64,000 nt of DNA from Candidatus Rokuibacteriota bacterium (lineage in GTDB: Bacteria; Methylomirabilota; Methylomirabilia; Rokubacteriales; CSP1-6), in NCBI GenBank assembly GCA_003221615.1, contig QHSQ01000115.1, positions 1 through 64,000 on the forward strand. Reading direction: 5' to 3'. A model generated the notes under the pieces. The model searched no databases, was not told the DNA's origin, and saw nothing but the letters and a program-made list of their open reading frames with translations. The translations under genes and the position numbers were made by a program. The stretch's first letter is position 1. Every line of letters starts with the position of its first letter. This document shows, in pieces, positions 33,442-41,721 of this stretch.

Positions 33442-34538
33442 GCGTGATCGAGCGGCCGCTCGTCGACATCCGCCTCGACGAGCTCGACACGCGCGGGGGC
33501 GTGCCGCCCGGCGTGTGCGGGGTCACGCAGCACGTCCGCTACGGAGAGTTCTTCACGTTCCTCGGACCGCCGAAGTCGGGCAAATCCGACGTGCTCAGGG
33601 CGATCGCCGGATTCCTGCCGATCACCCGCGGCCGTGTCCTCGTCGACGGCCGCGATATCTCGGTGGTCCCGCCGCGCCTGCGCGGCGTCGGCTATGTCTT
33701 CCAGGACGGCGCGCTCTGGCCGCACATGCCCGTGCGGGAGCACGTGGCCTTCGGTCTTCGCCAGCAGCGCCTGGCCGCCGACGAGATCGCGCGCCGAGTC
33801 GCGACCGTGCTCGGCCGCCTCGGGCTCGCGAACGTCGAGACGGTCAAGCCGCCCGAGCTCACGCTCGAGCAGCGCCGTCGTCTCGCCCTGGCGCGCGCGC
33901 TCGCCGTCGAGCCGCAGGTCTTGCTCCTGGATGAGCCCCTCGCCAACCTCGACCCGACCGCACGCAAGGCCCTGCGCCTCGAGCTGACGAAGCTTCATCG
34001 CGACCTGGCGGTGACGACCGTGCACGCCACCAGGAACGCCGCTGACGCGCTCGCTCTCTCGGACCGCCTTGCGGTCATCGACGGCGGCCGCGTCCTGCAG
34101 GTCGGCGATCCAGCCGAGCTCTACCAGCGGCCGCGGACCCGGGCCGTCGCCGAGGCTCTCGGGCCCGCCAACTTTCTCCCGGTTCGGGTCATCGAGGTTC
34201 GTGATCTCGGCGTCGTCGTCGAGACCGAGCGCGGCGACCGCGTGCCCGTCGCGGGCATCGGCACCCACCGGCTCGGCGACCGCGGGCTCCTGGTGCTGAG
34301 GCCGGAGACCCTGTCCATGACCGAAGCGGCCATGGCGCGGGGCCCGAGCATTCCCGGCCGGATCTCGCTCCGCGTGTTCGAGGGCGCTCGCCATCTCTAC
34401 GAGATCGAGATCGGCGCCCACGCTCCCGTCCAGGTCGAGCTCCCCGCCGTCGGCGAAACCCGCATGTTCCGCCTCGGCGACCAGGTCCGCGTAGAAATCT
34501 CCACAGAAACCGTAGTCCTGATCCCCACCGACCCCTGA
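33438..34538 (+). CDS. Orphan ABC ATPase of the PotA/UgpC type with degenerate motifs
   Basis: A 366-aa protein: nucleotide-binding domain (about 10-235) and C-terminal TOBE domain (about 285-360). Walker A is GPPKSGKSD, Q-loop FQDGALWPHM, Walker B VLLLDEPLANLD and switch His in TTVHATRNAAD. The ABC signature, normally LSGGQ, reads LTLEQ. ATP binding looks possible; normal dimeric hydrolysis is doubtful. No permease or binding protein adjoins it; its only neighbour is the overlapping MFS gene. Confidence 0.8.
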   Translation: MSVIERPLVDIRLDELDTRGGVPPGVCGVTQHVRYGEFFTFLGPPKSGKSDVLRAIAGFLPITRGRVLVDGRDISVVPPRLRGVGYVFQDGALWPHMPVREHVAFGLRQQRLAADEIARRVATVLGRLGLANVETVKPPELTLEQRRRLALARALAVEPQVLLLDEPLANLDPTARKALRLELTKLHRDLAVTTVHATRNAADALALSDRLAVIDGGRVLQVGDPAELYQRPRTRAVAEALGPANFLPVRVIEVRDLGVVVETERGDRVPVAGIGTHRLGDRGLLVLRPETLSMTEAAMARGPSIPGRISLRVFEGARHLYEIEIGAHAPVQVELPAVGETRMFRLGDQVRVEISTETVVLIPTDP

Positions 34539-34742
34539 CCCCGAATCACGACCCCGGCCCCGAACCTCAGCCGGAGTCTCAATCCCTCCCGCAATCACGA
34601 TTCCCGAGTCGTAACCCCAACTCCAAGGCCCTAAGCCCTAAGCCAACGCGAGCGGAGCCGCGCGCCGCACTGCGCCCAGAACCATCTTGGTCGAGGGTTG
34701 AGCCTGGCCCGTCTCGTGTCAGCGTTCACCGAGCGTGCCGGA
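34539..34742. other. Non-coding, C-rich low-complexity stretch
   Basis: About 100 bp after the ABC gene consist of loosely repeated C-rich words (CCCGAATCACGACCCC, then CCCGCAATCACGATTCCCG, and CCCTAAGCCCTAAGCC). No ORF, tRNA or terminator with a clear stem was found. Confidence 0.5.
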
Positions 34743-34876
34743 CAGCCGTGAGCGGCCGGGGGCTGCCTCCCGCGACCTGTGTAGTCAGCGTTGACCCGAA
34801 GACGTCGCGTGTGAAATGACCGAGCGGGATGTTTGCAACCAGGTCGCGGGAGGCAGCCCCCGGCCGCTCACGGCTG
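34743..34876. mobile_element. MITE-like element: perfect 37-bp inverted repeats, 60-bp centre
   Basis: Arms 34743-34779 and 34840-34876 are exact reverse complements (CAGCCGTGAGCGGCCGGGGG onward). The 60-bp interior has no ORF. The word GTCAGCGTT occurs both just outside the left arm (34719-34727) and inside it (34784-34792). Lying between convergent genes, it could act as a giant terminator, but the arms are far longer than needed. Confidence 0.6.
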
Positions 34877-34900
34877 CCCGCCACCCAGTGAAGCGAGAGA

Positions 34901-35665
34901 CTAGACGGTGTACGTACGATCCTGCTCGAGGATAGAAATGCGACCGGAGTCGATGCGCGCCAGCTCCTCCCCAACCTCTTCGTGAAACTGCGGCTTCACG
35001 TGGAAGATCCAGACCGGGACGTCCGGCGGCAGCTTGTCGAGCTCGCGGCGAATCAGCGCAGGCGTCATATGCTTGGCGACCTGCGCCAGCGGGCCGAGTC
35101 GGTTCGGGAACGCGCACTCGAGGATGATCGCGCGCAGACCTCGGAGGCCGCGAGCCGTTTGCCAGAGCGCCTCGGTCGGCCCGGTGTCGCCCGAGTAGAT
35201 CACTCCGGTCGAGCCGTCGTGGACGATGAAGCCGGCGGCCGGCACGGAGTGACTGACGGCGACCGGCGTGACCCAGAGGTCGGAGACACGCTGCTCGACG
35301 TCCTCGATCAACGTCCGGAACTTCACGACCGGGACGTCCGGGTGCGGGATTTTGCTGAAGTCGGGCCAGATCGCGTTGTTGAAGACGCCGGAGCGGAGCG
35401 TGGTGACGACCGGATCGATGGAGCTGATCGTGACCGCCGCCCCGACCTCGCAGAACGCGAGCGTCTCGGTGAGATAGGCGATTCCCGCGACGTGATCCAG
35501 ATGCGCGTGCGACACGATCGCATGCTCGATCGCGAGCTGCTGGGGAACGGTCAGGGCGCCGGGGACCGAGCCGCCGTCGATCAGGATCTTGTCGTTGATG
35601 AGAAAGGCCGACGGGCGATGCCCGAGCCCTTCGCCTCCGAAGGCGCCGAGCACACGAATTTTCAT
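34901..35665 (-). CDS. Metallo-beta-lactamase-fold class II cyclic nucleotide phosphodiesterase-like protein
   Basis: A 254-aa protein with the zinc motif SHAHLDHVAG, later VSHSVPAAGFIV and IYSGDTGPTEALW, and a C-terminal FHVKPQFHEEV. The N-terminus IRVLGAFGGEGLGHRPSAFLIND and overall order resemble class II 3',5'-cAMP phosphodiesterases (PdsA/CpdP type). ATG at 35665; no signal peptide, so cytosolic. Divergent from the corrinoid protein gene with only 51 bp between starts. Confidence 0.8.
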   Translation of the reverse strand: MKIRVLGAFGGEGLGHRPSAFLINDKILIDGGSVPGALTVPQQLAIEHAIVSHAHLDHVAGIAYLTETLAFCEVGAAVTISSIDPVVTTLRSGVFNNAIWPDFSKIPHPDVPVVKFRTLIEDVEQRVSDLWVTPVAVSHSVPAAGFIVHDGSTGVIYSGDTGPTEALWQTARGLRGLRAIILECAFPNRLGPLAQVAKHMTPALIRRELDKLPPDVPVWIFHVKPQFHEEVGEELARIDSGRISILEQDRTYTV

Positions 35666-35716
35666 CGCCTCGAAGATACTAACACACCGGAATCGTTGTA
35701 AGATGACGCGGAGCCC

Positions 35717-36385
35717 ATGAGCGACGAAACGTTCGATTATCCGACGATGGCGCGCGCGTTGATAGTGGGTGACAAGGACACGGTGGCCAGAAAGACGCGC
35801 GAGGGGCTCGATCTCTCGCTCGACCCCAAGGCGCTCATCTTCAAGGGGCTCATCCCCGGGATGGACGTCGTCGGCGAGAAATTCCGCCGCAACGAGTACT
35901 ACGTCCCCCAGGTGCTCCTCTCCGCGCGCGCGATGTACGCCGGGCTCGATCTGCTCAAGCCCCTCATCACGGCCTCCGCTCGCGGGGACGACTACCTCGG
36001 CATCGTCGTGATCGGCACCGCGCAGGGCGACCTGCACGACATCGGCAAGAACCTCGTCGCGATGATGCTCGAGGGCGCGGGATTCAAGGTGGTGAACCTC
36101 GGCCGCGACGTCGCGCCGGAAGCGTTCGTGACGGCCGTCGGCGAGCACGGGGCGAACATCGTCGGGATTTCGGCCCTGATGACCACGACCATGCCCGCGA
36201 TGAAGCGCACGATCGACGCGCTGACCAAGGCCGGGCTCCGCGAGCGCGTGAAGGTGATGATCGGGGGCGCGCCGGTGAGCCAGGCGTTCGCGGACGAGAT
36301 CGGTGCCGACGGGTATGCGAAGGACTCGACATTGGCCGTCGTCAAGGCCAAGGCGCTGGTCGGGGCGGCGGCGGTGACGTCGTGA
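35717..36385 (+). CDS. Corrinoid (B12)-binding methyl-carrier protein, MtbC/MttC type
   Basis: A 222-aa two-domain protein: helical cap (residues 1-90) and Rossmann B12 domain with DLHDIGKN at 105-112 (DxHxxG; His107 is the cobalt ligand), followed by GISALMTTTMP and a GGAPVS loop. It carries a methyl group between a substrate methyltransferase and an acceptor enzyme. The stop overlaps the next gene (GTGA), so it is directly coupled to the homocysteine methyltransferase-like protein. Confidence 0.93.
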   Translation: MSDETFDYPTMARALIVGDKDTVARKTREGLDLSLDPKALIFKGLIPGMDVVGEKFRRNEYYVPQVLLSARAMYAGLDLLKPLITASARGDDYLGIVVIGTAQGDLHDIGKNLVAMMLEGAGFKVVNLGRDVAPEAFVTAVGEHGANIVGISALMTTTMPAMKRTIDALTKAGLRERVKVMIGGAPVSQAFADEIGADGYAKDSTLAVVKAKALVGAAAVTS

Positions 36386-37473
36386 AGGCGCGGGGCTGGG
36401 AGGTCGTCGAGCGGGTGCGCTCGGGCGAGTCGCTCGTGTTCGACGGCGGCTACGGCACCATGCTGTTCGCGGCCGGGCTCGCGAACGGGGCTTGCCCCGA
36501 GCTCTGGAACGACACCCACGCCCAGGTGGTGCAGGGGATCCACGCCGGATACTTCGGCGCCGGCAGCCACATCGTCGAGACGAACACGTTCGGGGGCACG
36601 CGGCTCAAGCTGAACGAGTACAAGATCGGCGACCGGACGCGCGAGCTGAACGAGAAGGGCGCGCGGCTGGCGCGGGCGGCGGCGTCGGCGTCCGGCTACA
36701 TCGCGGGCTCGATCGGGCCCACGAGCCGCCTGCCGGTCGACTACGCGCTCGACGACGGCGTCACCGACGAGCAGTACCTCGAGACGTTTCGCGAGCAAGC
36801 CGAGGCGCTGGCCGAGGGCGGCGTCGATCTCTTCGCGGTCGAGACCATGATGTTTCCCCAGGAGTGCACGGCAGCGATTCGCGCGTGCAAGGCGGCGGCA
36901 GACCTGCCGGTGATGGCCACCATGTTCTTCCAGTACGAAGAGATCCACGACCGCGACCGCACCATGTGGGGCGAGAGCCCGGCCGAGGTCGCCAAGAATC
37001 TGCTCGCCGCGGGCGCCGACGTCATCGGCATGAACTGCGGCCGCGGCCCGGATCGCGCCATCGTGATCATCCGCGAGATGCGGCGGGTCACCGACGCGCC
37101 GCTCGTCGCCTATCCGAACGCGGGGCTGCCCGTGACGACGGGCGACACCGTGACCTACGAGCTCGGCCCCGAGGAGATGGCGCGCGAGTATCCCGCGCTC
37201 CTCGACGCCGGGTGCAACATCGTCGGGGCCTGCTGCGGGTCGAATCCCGAGCACATCCGTCGTATCGCCGCGGTCGTGCGAGCCGCGGGGCGTCGGCGGG
37301 CTGGGCACCGCCCGCCCGAGACGGGTCCCGCGCGCCGTCGTGCGCTGGCTCGCCGTCACGCGCCTGAGCCCCGACACCGTCGAAGCCGGCGGTGTCGCGC
37401 TCACGATTCCCGAGGTGCAGCGCCTCTGGGGCCCGATCGAGTGGGTGGCGACGGCCGTGTGCACGATCGGTGA
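36382..37473 (+). CDS. Homocysteine S-methyltransferase-domain protein (MetH N-terminal/BHMT type)
   Basis: The domain (about residues 1-308) has FDGGYGTMLFAAGL, VETNTFGGTR, and the zinc-binding cysteines in GMNCGRG and GACCGSNPEHI. It demethylates the partner corrinoid protein onto homocysteine or a related thiol. The last 55 codons are Arg-rich and overlap the following gene in another frame by 134 bp; they do not look like conserved protein. A nearby frameshift or a poorly constrained tail are both possible. Confidence 0.85.
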   Translation: MKARGWEVVERVRSGESLVFDGGYGTMLFAAGLANGACPELWNDTHAQVVQGIHAGYFGAGSHIVETNTFGGTRLKLNEYKIGDRTRELNEKGARLARAAASASGYIAGSIGPTSRLPVDYALDDGVTDEQYLETFREQAEALAEGGVDLFAVETMMFPQECTAAIRACKAAADLPVMATMFFQYEEIHDRDRTMWGESPAEVAKNLLAAGADVIGMNCGRGPDRAIVIIREMRRVTDAPLVAYPNAGLPVTTGDTVTYELGPEEMAREYPALLDAGCNIVGACCGSNPEHIRRIAAVVRAAGRRRAGHRPPETGPARRRALARRHAPEPRHRRSRRCRAHDSRGAAPLGPDRVGGDGRVHDR

Positions 37474-37882
37474 GGGATTGGAGCGGCGCGTCGCCGAGCT
37501 CTGGGCGGCGCGCGAGCTGCCGCTGGCCTCCATGCTCGACAGCGTCGGCTCGGGGGCGGTCGAGAGCCTGGCCGAGTACGTCAATGATCTGCTGTGTCAG
37601 GAATCGATCCCACTCGGGTTGCCGGTCACGAACCGGGTGAGCCCTGGGTACGGGTACTGGGACGTGAGCCAGCAGAAAGCACTGTTCGCCCTCTGCCCCG
37701 GCGACGCGATCGGCGTCAGCCTCAACGAGGCCTGCTTCATGAGCCCGGTGAAGTCCATCTCGCTCATGGCCGCGGCTGGAACCCACGCGCGGGTCGACCA
37801 CTACTTCAGCCAGTGCGCCCGATGCTGGATGCGCGACTGCGCCTACCGCCGCACCCCCGCGAAAAAAACTGTCCACCGCTAA
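37340..37882 (+). CDS. MetH activation-domain-like protein (reductive reactivation of corrinoid)
   Basis: A 180-aa protein with RVSPGYGYWDVSQQKALFAL and GVSLNEACFMSPVKSIS, patterns of the SAM-binding activation domain of cobalamin-dependent methionine synthase (SPGYG; xxxMxPxKS). The C-terminus adds a cysteine cluster (CARCWMRDC). It would reactivate oxidised cob(II)alamin of the upstream corrinoid protein. Start uncertain: GTG 37340 lies inside the preceding ORF. Confidence 0.75.
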   Translation: MRWLAVTRLSPDTVEAGGVALTIPEVQRLWGPIEWVATAVCTIGEGLERRVAELWAARELPLASMLDSVGSGAVESLAEYVNDLLCQESIPLGLPVTNRVSPGYGYWDVSQQKALFALCPGDAIGVSLNEACFMSPVKSISLMAAAGTHARVDHYFSQCARCWMRDCAYRRTPAKKTVHR

Positions 37883-37951
37883 GCCCACCGAGTCCCGCGC
37901 GACCTCGACGCGCGCAGTGTGTCCCCGGTGGTGAAGTCGTTCCGCGAGCGT

Positions 37952-37994
37952 GCGATGGACGGGTGCGCCCCCGGCGCCAGGCCCCGTCCATCGC
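37952..37994. terminator. Hairpin between the B12 methyl-transfer genes and aroK
   Basis: Perfect 12-bp arms GCGATGGACGGG / CCCGTCCATCGC with a 19-nt GC-rich loop. No T-run; structural role or Rho-dependent site are alternatives. Nothing else is seen in the 168-bp gap except the TACGAT box before aroK. Confidence 0.4.
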
Positions 37995-38050
37995 GCACTC
38001 CCGCCAACCACCTCACCGCCAAGCCGAGGACGATCTGATACGATGCGGGG

Positions 38051-38575
38051 ATGCGGCGGGATAACATCATTCTCGTGGGGTTCATGGGTGCCGGAAAATC
38101 GGTGTGCGGGCGGGTGCTCGCGCGCCGCCTCGGCCGCTGCTTCGTCGAGACCGACGACATGATCGTCGCCGGCGAGGGCCGCTCGATCCCCGAGATCTTC
38201 CGCGACGCGGGCGAGCCGCGATTCCGTCAGCTCGAGGCGGACACGCTCGAGGGCCTCAAGCTGAAGTCGGGGGAGGTCATCGCGACCGGCGGTGGTCTGC
38301 CGTGCCGTGAAGGCCGGATGGAGCTCCTGCGCCAGCTCGGGACGGTCGTGTGGCTCGACGGCGACGTGCGCGAGCTGCACGAGCGCGCCAGCCGGATCGG
38401 CAAGCGGCCCATGCTCGAGGGGCGCTCGATGGCCGACGTCGAAGCGCTCTATCGGGCGCGACAGCCCTACTACCGGCGGGCGCACATCACGGTCGACACG
38501 ACCGGGATCGGCGCCGACCAGGTCGTTGCGCGCATTCTGACCGCGCTCAGGGAGGCGCATGCCGTACGAGCTTAG
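38051..38575 (+). CDS. aroK: Shikimate kinase
   Basis: A 174-aa P-loop kinase: GFMGAGKS (residues 10-17), shikimate-binding DD in VETDDMI and GGG in ATGGGLP, lid GKRPML. Phosphorylates shikimate in the aromatic pathway. TGATACGAT (extended -10) ends 6 nt before the ATG, implying a leaderless transcript. The 3' end overlaps the next gene by 17 nt. Confidence 0.94.
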   Translation: MRRDNIILVGFMGAGKSVCGRVLARRLGRCFVETDDMIVAGEGRSIPEIFRDAGEPRFRQLEADTLEGLKLKSGEVIATGGGLPCREGRMELLRQLGTVVWLDGDVRELHERASRIGKRPMLEGRSMADVEALYRARQPYYRRAHITVDTTGIGADQVVARILTALREAHAVRA

Positions 38576-40409
38576 CCGCCGTCTGGGCGCGGGGCCGCTC
38601 CTGTGCGACGGCGCGATGGGAACCCTGCTCTACGCGCGCGGTGTCTCGCTCGATGCGTGCTTCGACGTCCTCAACCTGAACAACCCGCGCGTGGTCCAGT
38701 CGATCCACGCCGACTACATCGCCGCCGGCGCCGATTGCATCGAGACCAACACCTTCGGCGCGAATCGATTCAAGCTCGCGGTCCACGGGCTCGAGGGCCG
38801 GGTGCGCGAGGTCAATCGCCGGGGTGTCGTGCTCGCGCGCGACGTGCGCGAGAGCTCGGGCCGGGACGTGTTCGTGCTCGGCTCGATCGGGCCCCTCGGG
38901 AAGTATCTGGCGCCGCTCGGAACGGTCACCCGCGACGAGGCGCTGGCGGCGTTTCGGGAGCAGGCCGAGGCCCTCCTCGAGGGCGGCGTCGACGGCTTCA
39001 TCGTCGAGACGTTTTCCGACCTGGAGGAAGTTGCGCTCGCGGTGGCGGCAATCCGCGCGATCACCGACGTCCCGATCATCGCCCAGATGGCGTTCACCGA
39101 CGACGGCGTCACGTTCACGGGCCGGCCGGCGGCCGAGGTCGCGCGTGCCCTGCGTGGTCTTCCGGTTCAGGGCCTCGGGGCGAACTGCTCGGTCGGCTCG
39201 AGCACCCTCTACGAGGTCCTGGAGCAGATGCACGCCGAGGCCGGGGGGCTGCCCTTGTGTATCCAGCCCAACGCCGGCCTGCCGAGCCGGATCGGCGAGC
39301 GCCTGATCTATCTCTCGTCCCCTGCCTACATGGCGGAGTACGCCGAGCGGATGGTGAACGCGGGCGCTCGGCTCGTCGGCGGCTGCTGCGGCACCACCCC
39401 GCAGCACATCGCGGCGATGCGAGAAGTCCTCGATCGGAGGCGGCCGCCCCGGCCCGAGACCCGTCAGGCGACGGTCACGATCAGCCCGGTCGCGGTGGGT
39501 ACGGCGCCCGACCTGCACATCGCCCGGCCGCCGACCTTGCTCGGGCGCAAGCTCGCCGCCGGCGAGTTCGTCGTCACGGTCGAGCTCGATCCGCCGCGCG
39601 GTCACACGGTCGAGAAGCTCGTGCAGGGCGCCAAGCTCCTGCGAGAGCGAGGCGTCGACATCGTCGACATCAACGACGGCTCGCTCGGCCGGGTTCGCAT
39701 GGCGGTGCTGCCGACGGCGCTCCTCGTGCGCGACGCGACGGGACTCGACATCAACATGCACTTCACCTGTCGCGACCGGAACCTGATGGGTATCCAGGGT
39801 GATCTGCTCGGCGCGCACGCGCTCGACGTGCGCAACATCCTCGCGATGACCGGCGACCCACCGCGGGCGGGCGACTACGCCAACGCGACGGCCGTTTTCG
39901 ACGTCGACGGCGTGGGCCTGATGGAGATCCTGCGCCGGATGAACGAGGGACACGACGCGACCGGCAGCAGCATCGGCGCGCCGACGTCCTTCTACGTGGG
40001 CGCCGCGCTGAACCCGGCGGCCGAGGATGTCGCGCGCGAGATCGACCGCTTTCAGCGAAAGGTGCGGGCCGGCGCTCGGTGGGTACAGACCCAGCCCGTG
40101 TACGACCTCGCGCAGCTCGACCGCTTCCTCGAGCGAGCGGGCGGCTCGCCCGTTCCGATCCTGGTCGGGATCCTGCCGCTCCACAGCGCGCGACACGCCG
40201 AGTTCCTTCACAACGAGGTGCCGGGTATCACGATTCCAGAGGAGGTTCGCCGGCGGCTTCGCGAGGCCGGCGATGGCGCCCTCCGCGTCGGGATCGAGAT
40301 GGCGCAAGAGCTCGTCCGCGCCGTGCGGGCTCGTTACGCAGGCGCCTACCTGATGCCCTCGTTCGGTCGCTTCGAGGTGGTCGCGGAGGTGCTCGATGCG
40401 ATCCGCTGA
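38559..40409 (+). CDS. Bifunctional homocysteine S-methyltransferase / methylenetetrahydrofolate reductase
   Basis: A 616-aa fusion. Residues 1-300: Hcy methyltransferase with LLCDGAMGTLLYARG, GANCSVG and GGCCGTTPQHI zinc cysteines. Residues 320-616: MTHFR domain (VTVELDPPRGH, RNLMGIQGDLLGAHALDVRN, TGDPPRAGDY, ARWVQTQPVYD). It links reduction of methylene-THF to methyl transfer, as in the known YitJ-type fusions. It is the second Hcy methyltransferase within 3 kb. Confidence 0.94.
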   Translation: MPYELSRRLGAGPLLCDGAMGTLLYARGVSLDACFDVLNLNNPRVVQSIHADYIAAGADCIETNTFGANRFKLAVHGLEGRVREVNRRGVVLARDVRESSGRDVFVLGSIGPLGKYLAPLGTVTRDEALAAFREQAEALLEGGVDGFIVETFSDLEEVALAVAAIRAITDVPIIAQMAFTDDGVTFTGRPAAEVARALRGLPVQGLGANCSVGSSTLYEVLEQMHAEAGGLPLCIQPNAGLPSRIGERLIYLSSPAYMAEYAERMVNAGARLVGGCCGTTPQHIAAMREVLDRRRPPRPETRQATVTISPVAVGTAPDLHIARPPTLLGRKLAAGEFVVTVELDPPRGHTVEKLVQGAKLLRERGVDIVDINDGSLGRVRMAVLPTALLVRDATGLDINMHFTCRDRNLMGIQGDLLGAHALDVRNILAMTGDPPRAGDYANATAVFDVDGVGLMEILRRMNEGHDATGSSIGAPTSFYVGAALNPAAEDVAREIDRFQRKVRAGARWVQTQPVYDLAQLDRFLERAGGSPVPILVGILPLHSARHAEFLHNEVPGITIPEEVRRRLREAGDGALRVGIEMAQELVRAVRARYAGAYLMPSFGRFEVVAEVLDAIR

Positions 40410-41721
40410 GCCGACCTCGCTCGGCGTTGGGGAGGCAGCGGAGGTGGTCCGCAAGGGGGTCCTGAGCCCCGTCGAGCTGGTAGACGCATGCCTGGCGCGG
40501 ATCGGCGCGCTCGATGGAGATCTGCGCGCGTGGGCGCACGTCGACGCCGCCGGCGCCCTCGCCATCGCGCGTGAGCGCGAGTCGGAGGCGCGGGCCGGGC
40601 GACTGCGCGGGCCATTGCACGGCATCCCCGTCGGCGTGAAGGACATCTTCGACGTCGCCGGGATGCCGACCACCGGTGGCGCCAGGTCCTTCGCCCACAC
40701 GCGGCCGGTCACGGACTCCGCGGCGGTCGCGCGCATCCGCGCGGCCGGCGCGATCGTGCTCGGCAAGACCGTGACTACGGAGTTCGCCTATCGCGATCCG
40801 GCGCCGACCCGAAACCCTTGGAACCACGGCCATACGCCCGGCGGCTCGTCGGCGGGCTCGGCCGCGGCCGTCGCGGCGCGCATGGTGCCGCTGGCGCTCG
40901 GCTCGCAGACGGTCGGCTCGGTGCTCCGGCCCGCCGCGTATTGCGGTGTCGTGGGCTTCAAGGGCACGCACGGTCTGGTTCCCGTCGCCGGGGTGATTCC
41001 GCTCGCGTGGTCACTCGATCATGTCGGCGTCCTCGCCCGCTCGGTGGCCGACGCCACGCTTGCCATGTCGGTGCTGGCCGACCGAGAGCTCGATGCGTCA
41101 GCGGCGGGGGCCCCGCGGCTCGCGTTCGCCCCCGAGCTCCTCGCTCGCGCCTCGCGGGAGGTCGTCGCCCACATCGAGGGGGTCGCTGATACGTTCGCCC
41201 GGGCGGGTGCCACGGTCTCGAAGATCGAGCTGCCTCCGTCGTTTCGGGAGCTCGCCGCGGCGGGGCTCACCGTGCTCGAAGCCGAGGCCGCGGCCTATCA
41301 CGAGCCCTGGTTCGTCAAGCACGCCGACGACTATGGCCCGGAGATGCGGAACCTGGTCGAGGCGGGATTGCGCCTGTCGGCGACGGCGTACGTGAGCGCG
41401 AATCGCGCGCGTCTGGCCTTCCGTGACGACGTGATGTCTCTGCTGGCCGCGCACGACGCGCTCCTGTGTCCCACGGCGCCCGCGCCGGCGCCGGCCGGTC
41501 TCGGCTCGACGGGAGACGGCTCGCTCTGCGCGCCCTGGAGCAACGCCGGCGTGCCCGCGATCACATTGCCGAGCGGTATCGCTTCGTCGGGATTGCCCCA
41601 CGCCATCCAGCTCGTCCAGGCCGCCGGGGCATCGAGCCGCCTCCTCACGGTCGCCGCCTGGTGCGAGCGCCAGCTCGGTTTCACTCAGGCTCCCGCGTCG
41701 AGCGCACCCGCCCGTGCTTGA
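40396..41721 (+). CDS. Amidase signature family hydrolase
   Basis: A 441-aa amidase with the Ser-cisSer-Lys triad: Lys in IPVGVKDIFDVAG, the Gly/Ser loop in GHTPGGSSAGSAAAVA and the nucleophile region GSQTVGSVLRPAAYCG. No GatB/GatC nearby and the gene sits with a D-aminoacylase, so a catabolic amide hydrolase is likelier than GatA. Overlaps the upstream fusion gene by 14 nt. Confidence 0.9.
   Translation: MRSAEPTSLGVGEAAEVVRKGVLSPVELVDACLARIGALDGDLRAWAHVDAAGALAIARERESEARAGRLRGPLHGIPVGVKDIFDVAGMPTTGGARSFAHTRPVTDSAAVARIRAAGAIVLGKTVTTEFAYRDPAPTRNPWNHGHTPGGSSAGSAAAVAARMVPLALGSQTVGSVLRPAAYCGVVGFKGTHGLVPVAGVIPLAWSLDHVGVLARSVADATLAMSVLADRELDASAAGAPRLAFAPELLARASREVVAHIEGVADTFARAGATVSKIELPPSFRELAAAGLTVLEAEAAAYHEPWFVKHADDYGPEMRNLVEAGLRLSATAYVSANRARLAFRDDVMSLLAAHDALLCPTAPAPAPAGLGSTGDGSLCAPWSNAGVPAITLPSGIASSGLPHAIQLVQAAGASSRLLTVAAWCERQLGFTQAPASSAPARA

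Noticed and set aside
34539..34700. C-rich repeated words after the ABC gene as a CRISPR or tRNA remnant
   Set aside because: No regular repeat-spacer period and no cloverleaf could be drawn.
35666..35716. Cobalamin riboswitch before the corrinoid protein gene
   Set aside because: Only 51 bp separate the divergent starts, too short for a B12 riboswitch, and no B12-box-like motif is present.
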